From positions 1-49,613 of the forward strand of contig CABSJA010000010.1 of NCBI GenBank assembly GCA_902477915.1: a stretch of DNA of 49,613 nucleotides. Direction: 5' to 3'. The stretch is from an uncultured Veillonella sp. (GTDB taxonomy: Bacteria; Bacillota; Negativicutes; Veillonellales; Veillonellaceae). The notes beneath the pieces are model-generated. The model did not search any database, was not told where the DNA came from, and saw only the letters and a program-made list of their open reading frames with translations. Of this stretch, positions 16,201 to 23,226 are shown piece after piece. Position 1 is the first letter of the stretch; each line of letters begins with the position of its first letter. Made by a program: the position numbers and the translations under genes.

Positions 16201-17205
16201 TTAGTCGATTTTTACGCCGTGAATTTCTTCAGCTAAACGTTTTAAAGCATCTACTGTACGAACGCCAGGTGTGATCTCAGATAGTTTTACACGAATGAAA
16301 TGACCTTCTTTAACAGCAGTGATATCTTGAAGTTGAGGGTTAGATTTGATTTTTTCAATTTTTTGTTGGAAGTCATCATCGTTGCGAATAGAGTTACCAT
16401 AGTCAGCGATAATAATGTAATCAGGATTTTGAGCAATTACAGTTTCCCAAGAACCTTTAGCCCATGTTTTATCAACACCTAAACCGCTCATTACGTTATC
16501 AGCACCGATAAGTTTCAAGATGTTTGTAGTGTAACCTTCGAAGGCTGTGAATGGTTGGCCATCTTCAGAGTCATAAATGAATACCCGTTTACGAGGTAAG
16601 TCTTTTAATTTAGCTTGGATAGCTGCTAACGTTTTACGTTGACTTGCAACCCATTCTTCAGCTTTAGGTTTAACGCCGAAGATTTCGCCTAATTTAATCA
16701 TGTCATTAAAGTTAGTCTCTAAATCTGCTTTTGTAGATAACATGGATTCAGGAAGCCATATGTTAACCTTTTGAGCAATCATTTTATCTGCAGGAATAGC
16801 GCGTTTGCTGAAGGAGTCAGGCCAGCCTGTTGCAAAGTCAGGCTTTACGGACATGAATACTTCGTAGGAAGGCCATTTGTCAGACAATACTTTTACCTTG
16901 TCATAGGCCGCTTGTAGAGGTGGATAGATTTCTTCTTCTTTGAAAGCTGTACCAGCCATCTTATCTTCAAGACCTAGTTGGAGCATCATTTCTGTAGTTG
17001 CTTGGGACATGGATACTGCATGGGTAGGAGCGGATTTTACAGCAAAGTCAGTTTTAGTACCGTCAAATGTTTCACTCCATGTTACTGCATTGCCATTATC
17101 AGCTGTGTTCTTAGTTGTATCAGAACCACAACCAGCAATAGCAAAGGTTGCGCATGCCATAGCGACTAATAATAATTTTTTTGATTTTCTTAATTTTTGG
17201 AACAT
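16201..17205 (-). CDS. ABC importer substrate-binding lipoprotein (iron/haem/cobalamin type)
   Basis: A 334-residue protein. A lipoprotein signal ends in the lipobox FAIAGC, with Cys at about residue 26, so it is anchored by lipid in the periplasm. The mature part is a BtuF/FepB-type class III binding protein: two lobes joined by a long helix (TNFNDMIKLGEIFG...), with phrases such as NPDYIIIADYG and LIGADNV typical of ferric siderophore, haem and B12 binders. It is the last of three minus-strand genes, 20 bases after the ATPase. The ligand cannot be decided from sequence alone. A haem-uptake locus lies 4 kb away, so haem or ferric chelate is a reasonable guess. Confidence 0.88.
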   Translation of the reverse strand: MFQKLRKSKKLLLVAMACATFAIAGCGSDTTKNTADNGNAVTWSETFDGTKTDFAVKSAPTHAVSMSQATTEMMLQLGLEDKMAGTAFKEEEIYPPLQAAYDKVKVLSDKWPSYEVFMSVKPDFATGWPDSFSKRAIPADKMIAQKVNIWLPESMLSTKADLETNFNDMIKLGEIFGVKPKAEEWVASQRKTLAAIQAKLKDLPRKRVFIYDSEDGQPFTAFEGYTTNILKLIGADNVMSGLGVDKTWAKGSWETVIAQNPDYIIIADYGNSIRNDDDFQQKIEKIKSNPQLQDITAVKEGHFIRVKLSEITPGVRTVDALKRLAEEIHGVKID

Positions 17206-17225
17206 AGTAAGCCCTTTCTTTTGAA

Positions 17226-17972
17226 TTAATAATATAAATGATAGCGCCCTTCATCCCAAGAGGTTTTGAAAGGAACTTCAAATATAGGTTCAAGAATTTC
17301 AGGTGTTAACACCTCCGTAGGGGAACCTTCCTTTAGGATGGTTCCCTCGTTCATAACAACAACATGATCGCAATATTGAGCGGCCAAATTCAAGTCGTGT
17401 AAGACTACGATAGTTGTGCCTTTAAACGCTCGCAATTGTTTCATCAGTGCTATTTTATATTTCATATCTAGATGGTTTGTAGGCTCATCTAAGAGTAGAA
17501 TTTGAGGCTTTTGTGTTAATGCTTTGGCGATGAATACACGTTGCTTTTCGCCACCTGATAAATGATGAATTTCTTCATCTGCTAAATGAGTAATACCTAC
17601 TTCATGCATATAATGCTCAGCGATTTTTACATCCTCTGAGCTATATGTGCCGAAGTGTTGTTTGTAAGGATAACGGCCCATAAGAACGATATCTTTTACG
17701 AGAAAATCATCGATCATAGAATCTCTTGATTGTGTTAGAACAGCTACTAATTGAGCAAACTCACGACCTTTATAAGACTCTAAAGGTCTTTGATTTAATA
17801 TGATTTTATCTTTTGACGGTAGTAGTCGGTACAGATGGCTCAGTAATGTGGACTTACCACATCCATTCGGGCCAATGATGGCTGTAATTTTATTACCAGG
17901 AAATGTTACAGAAATATTCTTTAACACTTCTTTCTTCTCATAGGAGAAGGACAACTGATTAATTTGATACAT
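17226..17972 (-). CDS. ABC importer ATPase (FecE/BtuD type)
   Basis: A 248-residue ATPase. Walker A GPNGCGKST, signature LSGGEKQR, Walker B ILLLDEPTNHLD and the switch His in VVLHDLN are intact. I choose the ATG at 17972 because AGGAG lies just upstream. A longer frame from 17999 would add nine residues with no ribosome-binding site and would overlap the permease stop. It powers the permease encoded immediately upstream in the operon. Confidence 0.94.
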   Translation of the reverse strand: MYQINQLSFSYEKKEVLKNISVTFPGNKITAIIGPNGCGKSTLLSHLYRLLPSKDKIILNQRPLESYKGREFAQLVAVLTQSRDSMIDDFLVKDIVLMGRYPYKQHFGTYSSEDVKIAEHYMHEVGITHLADEEIHHLSGGEKQRVFIAKALTQKPQILLLDEPTNHLDMKYKIALMKQLRAFKGTTIVVLHDLNLAAQYCDHVVVMNEGTILKEGSPTEVLTPEILEPIFEVPFKTSWDEGRYHLYY

Positions 17973-17998
17973 AGTATCTCCTATAGATATGATATACA

Positions 17999-19006
17999 CT
18001 AACCGTTGTGTTTATAACGATTCATAATAATCCAAATGAATAATGGAGCCCCTAGTAGGGATGTGAGAACCCCAATAGGGATTTCTTCTGGACTATAGAG
18101 GGCTCTAGATAATACATCGGACCAAATCATCACAATACTGCCGATGAGTGTACTGAATAATAAGGTGTTTTTGTGCTTTGGACCGCCTATGATTCTCGCT
18201 AAATGGGGAATAATAAGACCAATAAATCCAACTACACCGACCTTGGATACTAATGTGGCAATAACAATAGAGGATATAATGACGATGCTCAACTGTAACT
18301 GTTTTACAGATAAGCCCATTTGAGCTGCTTCGTGATTGCCTAGTAGTAATACATCTAGATCTTGGTTAAACAGATAGATATATAGCATAAATAAAGCCAC
18401 AACTATGGCTGTTAGTGGTAAATCACCCCATTGTATACCGGCAAAGCTACCTAATAGCCAGAACATGGCACTACGAACTTGTGCTTCGTGTTTTGCCCCA
18501 TAGATAATCATCATAGTTAAGGCCGAGAATATACCGGTCATGCCCATACCGATGAGGATGAGCTTTACAGGACTATTACTTTTACCAACACAAAGCAATA
18601 CCAAGATAATAGAGAGAGCTGCACCTAAAGCTGCAAAAACAGGTGTGTTATAGGCACCTAATAGGGGGAGCCCACCCATGATAATAGCAAATACAGCACC
18701 TGTACTAGCACCTGATGAAACACCTAGTACATAGGGGTCAGCGAGTGCATTTCGGGTAACAGTCTGCATTAGTAAACCAACGAGGGATAAGCCTATACCT
18801 GTTAAGACTGAATAAATGAGTCGAGGTAATCGTATATCCGTAATAATCGTATCTGTCATTGTGGCCGTGGCATTGGGATCAGCCACAGACATAAGAGCCT
18901 GAATGATTTGATCCAAAGGAATAAACGTAGATCCAAATTGCAACGCCGTTACCAATGAAATACATAGTATTACACATAGTATTAATGCTTTTATAGAAGT
19001 TTGCAT
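17999..19006 (-). CDS. ABC importer permease (FecCD family)
   Basis: A 335-residue inner-membrane protein with about ten membrane segments and FecCD/BtuC hallmarks: DIRLPRLIYSVLTGIGLSLVG near the N-terminus, the DPYVLGVSSGASTGAV block, and GFIGLIIPHLARII in the ATPase-coupling loop. It forms a homodimeric channel for iron chelates, haem or cobalamin. It is the first gene of the importer operon, with an AAGGAG site, and is controlled from the promoter and dyad at 19050-19102. Confidence 0.95.
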   Translation of the reverse strand: MQTSIKALILCVILCISLVTALQFGSTFIPLDQIIQALMSVADPNATATMTDTIITDIRLPRLIYSVLTGIGLSLVGLLMQTVTRNALADPYVLGVSSGASTGAVFAIIMGGLPLLGAYNTPVFAALGAALSIILVLLCVGKSNSPVKLILIGMGMTGIFSALTMMIIYGAKHEAQVRSAMFWLLGSFAGIQWGDLPLTAIVVALFMLYIYLFNQDLDVLLLGNHEAAQMGLSVKQLQLSIVIISSIVIATLVSKVGVVGFIGLIIPHLARIIGGPKHKNTLLFSTLIGSIVMIWSDVLSRALYSPEEIPIGVLTSLLGAPLFIWIIMNRYKHNG

Positions 19007-19049
19007 AAAATCTCCTTATTCTATTTTATAGGTAATATAACCTTATTTA

Positions 19050-19078
19050 AGTATAGAGAATTTTCTATATATATACAA
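19050..19078 (-). promoter_or_regulatory. Promoter of the ABC importer operon
   Basis: On the minus strand: TTGTAT (19073-19078), a 17-base spacer, TATACT (19050-19055), about 45 bases before the permease ATG. Confidence 0.5.
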
Positions 19079-19102
19079 TATACATACGTGTATGGGTATT
19101 GT
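19075..19102. promoter_or_regulatory. 28-bp dyad operator over the importer -35 box
   Basis: Half-sites ACAATATACATAC and GTATGGGTATTGT around a central GT pair at 11 of 13 positions; symmetry continues weakly for three further bases on each side. It overlaps the -35 of the importer promoter, as expected for a dimeric repressor that senses iron, haem or B12 status. The regulator is not identified. Confidence 0.5.
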
Positions 19103-19363
19103 GTACAGTGTATAAAATTCTATAGAAATTATTGTTGCTACAGGAAAAGAATAAAATTTAAGATAGGATTATTGTATTAATAAAAATTCATAATAATAAT
19201 TAGATATTCATTTATAGAATTTTTTGTAATACATTATAAAAATAAACAGTAAAATGTTTGTTATATTCGTTTTTATAGCCTTATTCCTATTTTGTTATAT
19301 GAAAAAACTCACAGAATGGATATAATAAAAGTATGTACGTAAGTAAATTCAGGAGGTGTTAGC
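19103..19363. other. AT-rich region between divergent importer and PTS operons
   Basis: About 260 very AT-rich bases. A TATAAT box at 19321-19326 lies before the PTS operon without a good -35. I see no gene. Confidence 0.5.
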
Positions 19364-19828
19364 TTGTTACAAGATTTACTATCTGAGGATAATGTATCCT
19401 TTCATTATCCTGCAGAAACGTGGGAAGAGGTAATTCGTCACGGTGGCCAACTCATGGTTGATGCTGGTTTTACTGATCAATCTTATACGGAGGCTATGGT
19501 TGAAGTAGTACGTGAAATGGGGCCATATATTGTATTGGCACCAGGTCTTGCTATGCCACATGCTCGTCCGGAAAATGGGGCAAAACGTGTAGGTACTGCA
19601 TTGGTAACCTTAGAAAAACCATTGAATTTTGGTAGTCCTGACAATGATCCTGTTTCTGTGGCGTTGTTTCTGTGTGCTCCGAACAAGGATGAACATATTC
19701 AGTTGTTGACAGATATTGCTACATTATTTGAGGATGATGAGTTTTTAGATGCGGCTGCTGATTTTGAAAGTATCGAAGATGTACAAGCATTCTTGGCAGA
19801 GCATTTAGAAGATCAAGAATACGTTTAG
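19364..19828 (+). CDS. PTS IIA component (mannitol/fructose-type fold, ascorbate/SgaA group)
   Basis: A 154-residue cytoplasmic phosphocarrier. The phosphate-accepting His is H66 in LAMPHARPENG, the classic IIA motif, and the C-terminal half continues with ALFLCAPNKDEHIQLLTDIATLF. The start is TTG at 19364, preceded at a proper distance by AGGAGGTG; no ATG is available nearby. It takes phosphate from HPr and passes it to the IIB encoded 12 bases downstream. Confidence 0.92.
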   Translation: MLQDLLSEDNVSFHYPAETWEEVIRHGGQLMVDAGFTDQSYTEAMVEVVREMGPYIVLAPGLAMPHARPENGAKRVGTALVTLEKPLNFGSPDNDPVSVALFLCAPNKDEHIQLLTDIATLFEDDEFLDAAADFESIEDVQAFLAEHLEDQEYV

Positions 19829-19840
19829 TAGGAGGCAAGT

Positions 19841-20116
19841 ATGATTTCTGTATTAACTGTATGCGGTAATGGCATTGGATCTAGCTTGATGCTAAAAATG
19901 AAAATTGAAGAAATCTGTGCTGAAAATGGTATTGATGCACAAGTTGAATCTATTGATTTTAATGCCGCGCAAGGTCGTAAAGCGGACCTTATTGTAACTG
20001 TAAAAGAGTTGGCTGAACAATTTGAAGACAAGAATGTCGCTATTGTTCGCAGCTATATCAATAAAAAGAAAATCACAGAAGATATTCTTGATGCATTGAA
20101 ACAAGCAGCTCAATAA
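19841..20116 (+). CDS. PTS IIB component (lactose/ascorbate type)
   Basis: A 91-residue cytoplasmic protein with the phospho-cysteine C8 in the P-loop-like VLTVCGNGIGSSLMLKMKI. It relays phosphate from IIA to the incoming sugar bound by IIC. It has a TAGGAGG site and sits between IIA and IIC. Confidence 0.93.
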   Translation: MISVLTVCGNGIGSSLMLKMKIEEICAENGIDAQVESIDFNAAQGRKADLIVTVKELAEQFEDKNVAIVRSYINKKKITEDILDALKQAAQ

Positions 20117-20145
20117 TGTAACAACTATATATAGGAGGTAGTGCC

Positions 20146-21513
20146 ATGGAAATGGTATTAGAGTTCTTACGTGATGTGCTGTCTCAACCAGCACTTTTAA
20201 TTGGTATTATGTCATGTATAGGTTTGATTGCCTTGAAACGCCCGTTTCATAAGGTAATGACTGGTACATTAAAACCTATTCTTGGATACTTGATGCTCGC
20301 AGCTGGTGCAGGTGTTATCGTTAACAACCTTGATCCACTAGGTAAGATGATTGAGCATGGCTTCCATATTACTGGTGTAGTACCAAACAACGAAGCTATC
20401 GTGGCTGTAGCACAAAAGGTACTTGGCGTTGAAACGATGTCTATTCTCGTAGTAGGCTTATTGATGAACTTATGTATTGCTCGTTTCACCAAGTTCAAAT
20501 ATGTGTTCTTAACAGGTCATCACAGCTTATTTATGGCTTGTCTTATGTCTGCCGTACTCGGTACAGCAGGTTTGTCCGGTATGGAACTCATCCTTGTAGG
20601 TGGTTTCTTGATGGGCGCTTGGTCTGCTATTTCTCCAGCAATTGGTCAAAGCTATACATCTAAGGTTACAGAAGGCGATGAAATTGCCATCGGTCACTTT
20701 GGTAGTTTAGGTTATTATTTATCAGCCTGGGTAGCCAAATATGTAGGTAAAGCAGACGATAGTACAGAAGACATTGAAATTCCAGAAAAATGGGGCTTCT
20801 TGCGTGATTCTACGTTATCTACAGCATTGACTATGATTGTCTTCTACTTGATTGCAGCCTTTGCGGCTGGTTCTGAGTTTGTAGCTACTTTATCTGGTGA
20901 TATGAGTCCTTACTTATATGCTGTTATGAGCGCTATGAACTTTGCTGTAGGTGTAACAATCGTATACTCTGGTGTACGTATGATCTTAGGTGATTTAATT
21001 CCTGCATTCCAAGGTATTGCCACAAAAATTATCCCTAATGCTATCCCAGCAGTAGACTGTGCCGTATTCTTTACATATGCTCCAACAGCAGTAGTATTGG
21101 GCTTCATTAGCTCCTTTATCGGCGGTATCATCGGTATGCTCATCCTTGGTGCTGTAGGTGGCGTATTAATCATTCCTGGCCTTGTACCTCATTTCTTCTG
21201 CGGTGCAACAGCAGGTATCTACGGTAATGCTACAGGCGGCCGTCGTGGTGCTGCAGTAGGCGCATTCCTTAATGGTTTAGCTATTACCTTCTTACCAGCA
21301 TTGGCATTGCCAGTTCTTGGTCAATTAGGTTTCCAAAATACAACATTTGGTGATGCTGACTTTGCTGTAATGGGTCTTGTACTAGGTCATGCATTTGAAT
21401 GGATTGGCATGGCAGGTATTTATGGCATTGTAGCGATTGCAGCTCTTGTACTTATTATTCCAAACTTTATTAAAACAAAAGGTAAAGTTATTAACTACGT
21501 AGAAGAGGAGTAA
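20146..21513 (+). CDS. PTS IIC permease, ascorbate (UlaA/SgaT) family
   Basis: A 455-residue inner-membrane permease with about 11 segments. Recognisable blocks include MTGTLKPILGYLMLAAGAGV, GHHSLFMACLMSAVLG and HFFCGATAGIYGNATGGRRG. It has the UlaA family's length and pattern. The order IIA-IIB-IIC is that of ascorbate-type systems, but the catabolic genes (lactonase UlaG, decarboxylase, epimerases) are missing here, so the true substrate is uncertain and may be another sugar acid or a regulatory ligand. Confidence 0.9.
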   Translation: MEMVLEFLRDVLSQPALLIGIMSCIGLIALKRPFHKVMTGTLKPILGYLMLAAGAGVIVNNLDPLGKMIEHGFHITGVVPNNEAIVAVAQKVLGVETMSILVVGLLMNLCIARFTKFKYVFLTGHHSLFMACLMSAVLGTAGLSGMELILVGGFLMGAWSAISPAIGQSYTSKVTEGDEIAIGHFGSLGYYLSAWVAKYVGKADDSTEDIEIPEKWGFLRDSTLSTALTMIVFYLIAAFAAGSEFVATLSGDMSPYLYAVMSAMNFAVGVTIVYSGVRMILGDLIPAFQGIATKIIPNAIPAVDCAVFFTYAPTAVVLGFISSFIGGIIGMLILGAVGGVLIIPGLVPHFFCGATAGIYGNATGGRRGAAVGAFLNGLAITFLPALALPVLGQLGFQNTTFGDADFAVMGLVLGHAFEWIGMAGIYGIVAIAALVLIIPNFIKTKGKVINYVEEE

Positions 21514-21908
21514 TGAAAACAACTGAGCAACATAGTAATGTTGTAATACGATATATATTCCTTACTATAGGGGCTATAAGCTTTGCTCTTGGTACAGCGG
21601 GTATCGTATTACCACTATTGCCAACAGTACCTTTTTATATGCTTACTTTATTTTGTTTAGCTAGAGGATCTGAACGTTTTCATAAAATGTTCTTAGAATC
21701 TAGTTTATATCAAAAGACTGTTGGTGCTTATGAACGCGATAAAGCGTTAACGTTGCGGACAAAGTTGTCCATTCTCTTATCTGTGAGTACAATAATGGCA
21801 ATTGGTGCGTATTTCAGTCAAGATATGCCTATTGCACTTGGTGTTATGGCCTTTGTATGGATTGGTCATGTTATAGCATTAGTCTTTGTTGTAAAAACAA
21901 AAGAATAA
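21513..21908 (+). CDS. DUF454 (YbaN-like) inner-membrane protein
   Basis: A 131-residue protein with about four membrane segments and the DUF454 signature GTAGIVLPLLPTVPFYMLTLFCLARGSERF. Its ATG overlaps the IIC stop by one base (TAATG), so it is translationally coupled to the PTS genes. The function of the family is unknown. A role linked to the PTS is suggested only by position. Confidence 0.88.
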   Translation: MKTTEQHSNVVIRYIFLTIGAISFALGTAGIVLPLLPTVPFYMLTLFCLARGSERFHKMFLESSLYQKTVGAYERDKALTLRTKLSILLSVSTIMAIGAYFSQDMPIALGVMAFVWIGHVIALVFVVKTKE

Positions 21909-21935
21909 AGAGTTATTGCAGATTATTCTAAATAT

Positions 21936-21981
21936 GCCTCGTAAGTTAAACTACATTTGTTTAGCTTGCGAGGCTATTTTT
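21936..21981 (+). terminator. Terminator of the PTS operon
   Basis: 16-bp stem GCCTCGTAAGTTAAAC / GTTTAGCTTGCGAGGC with two wobble pairs, followed by TATTTTT. Confidence 0.85.
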
Positions 21982-22075
21982 GTTGTACAATATATGACTG
22001 ATAAGGTCTTGAGTGGATTGAAAATAGCAAAACTTATATTTTTAAAGAAAAAATGAATTATTACATAAATTAATT

Positions 22076-22104
22076 TGACAATGAATATCAATAAGTATAT
22101 GATG
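22076..22104 (+). promoter_or_regulatory. Promoter of the AraC-type regulator gene
   Basis: -35 TTGACA (22076-22081), a 17-base spacer, -10 TATGAT (22099-22104): a near-consensus promoter, with the start expected near 22111. The spacer carries the shared operator-like element. Confidence 0.75.
22079..22093 (+). promoter_or_regulatory. Operator-like element, copy 1 (in regulator promoter)
   Basis: ACAATGAATATCAAT, core TGA-ATA-TCA, lies between -35 and -10 of the regulator promoter. Its partner at 23128-23142 matches it at 13 of 15 positions in the opposite orientation. The core resembles half of the classic Fur box (AATGATAATCATT), so iron-dependent repression and AraC autoregulation are both possible. 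Confidence 0.45.
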
Positions 22105-22154
22105 ATAACTGTATAAGTGATAATTTATATAGTATTTGTGTATATGGTGATAGT

Positions 22155-23045
22155 ATGAATCCACATAATCATGCAATTTCACATGCAGGACTTACTATGT
22201 CGAGACATACGGTGTTTGACGGTATCGATCTATTATTTTTGGATGTGAAAGAAGAGTCGGTTCAATTTTATGCTAAATCACATACCAAGACATTTGCCAT
22301 AAATCATTGTGAAGAGGGGCGCATCGAGTGTAAGTTTACATCTGGGGAATATTTATATATGGGGCCAGGAGATATGTCATTAGGATGGCATACTCATGCT
22401 GACTACCAACATAAAAATTATTTCCCTACAAAACTTTTTAAGGGGATTGTATTACTTGTAGATGTTGAAAAAGCGCAACCAGTATTGGATTCTCTTGTTA
22501 CTGAGTCACGTATTAATTTAACAACCCTAGCAGAACGATTTTGTGAGCATTCTGAGTACGGTATGATGATGGAAGAAACTGAATCGGTTAGACAGATTTT
22601 TTCTAGCTTATATAAAGTGCCTGACCAAATCAAAGGGCACTATTTTAAATTAAAGGTTATTGAGATCTTTTTGTTATTATCTGTAATTTCTACGAGCAAT
22701 AATGAAAAGAGAGCAACCTATCGGAAACAGCAGGTTGATATTGTGAAAGCTGTTAACGAATATGTATCTACTCAGTTTATGAAGCGTATTACAATTGAGA
22801 CATTATCTGAACAATTTGATGTACCTACGTCTACATTAAAAAGATGTTTTAAGGGCGTATATGGTACGACGATACATCAATATTTAAAAGAATGTCGTAT
22901 TAATGCGGCTAAGAGGTTACTCCATGAAACGGATCAATCGATTCTAGAAATTGCTAATGCCGTAGGCTATGAGAATGGCAGTAAGTTTACTAGTGCCTTT
23001 AAAGAGGCTACTGGTGTAACTCCAAGTGCTTATCGTAAGATATAA
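22155..23045 (+). CDS. AraC-family transcriptional regulator of the haem locus
   Basis: A 296-residue regulator. Residues about 1-170 form an effector-binding part with a cupin-like beta pattern (FAINHCEEGRIECKFTSGEYLYMGPGDMS). The C-terminal part (about 195-296) has both AraC helix-turn-helix motifs: TIETLSEQFDVPTSTLKRCF and SILEIANAVGYENGSKFTSAFKE, ending in GVTPSAYRK. The style resembles PchR/YbtA-type siderophore and haem regulators. It precedes the receptor operon in the same direction but is separated by a terminator. The ATG at 22155 has a weak ribosome-binding site; ATG 22197 with AGGA upstream is an alternative. Activation of the receptor and control of its own promoter are inferred. 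Confidence 0.88.
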   Translation: MNPHNHAISHAGLTMSRHTVFDGIDLLFLDVKEESVQFYAKSHTKTFAINHCEEGRIECKFTSGEYLYMGPGDMSLGWHTHADYQHKNYFPTKLFKGIVLLVDVEKAQPVLDSLVTESRINLTTLAERFCEHSEYGMMMEETESVRQIFSSLYKVPDQIKGHYFKLKVIEIFLLLSVISTSNNEKRATYRKQQVDIVKAVNEYVSTQFMKRITIETLSEQFDVPTSTLKRCFKGVYGTTIHQYLKECRINAAKRLLHETDQSILEIANAVGYENGSKFTSAFKEATGVTPSAYRKI

Positions 23046-23098
23046 CAATTTAATATTGTCCGAAACGTATATTTTTGGTCTTTTCGGAGTAGATATGC

Positions 23099-23172
23099 AA
23101 GATACACTTTGCTAACATTAAAATGTAAATGATATTCAATGTCATTATATGTTGGTAGAGTGTATCTTTTTA
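23099..23172 (+). terminator. Terminator hairpin with operator element in its loop
   Basis: Arms 23099-23118 and 23149-23168 pair over 20 bp with three G-U pairs and are followed by TTTATTT. The 30-base loop contains the second operator-like element. It should end the regulator transcript before the receptor promoter. Confidence 0.65.
23128..23142 (-). promoter_or_regulatory. Operator-like element, copy 2 (upstream of receptor promoter)
   Basis: On the minus strand it reads ACATTGAATATCATT, matching copy 1 in the regulator promoter except for two A/T swaps. It is centred about 40 bases upstream of the receptor -35, a position typical for an activator rather than a repressor. Confidence 0.45.
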
Positions 23173-23173
23173 T

Positions 23174-23202
23174 TTGAGAGTGAAAGATACAAAACATATA
23201 AT
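23174..23202 (+). promoter_or_regulatory. Promoter of the receptor/haem operon
   Basis: -35 TTGAGA (23174-23179), a 17-base spacer, -10 TATAAT (23197-23202). The leader would be about 18 bases, with AGGAGGG directly before the ATG at 23227. Confidence 0.75.
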
Positions 23203-23226
23203 TAGTTAAAATTTTAGGAGGGCACA

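Noticed and set aside
17973..17999. A nine-residue longer start of the importer ATPase
   Set aside because: No ribosome-binding site and overlap with the permease stop; AGGAG precedes ATG 17972.
22076..23226. The AraC gene as a direct part of the receptor operon
   Set aside because: A terminator (23099-23172) and a strong promoter (23174-23202) lie between them, so separate transcripts are more likely.
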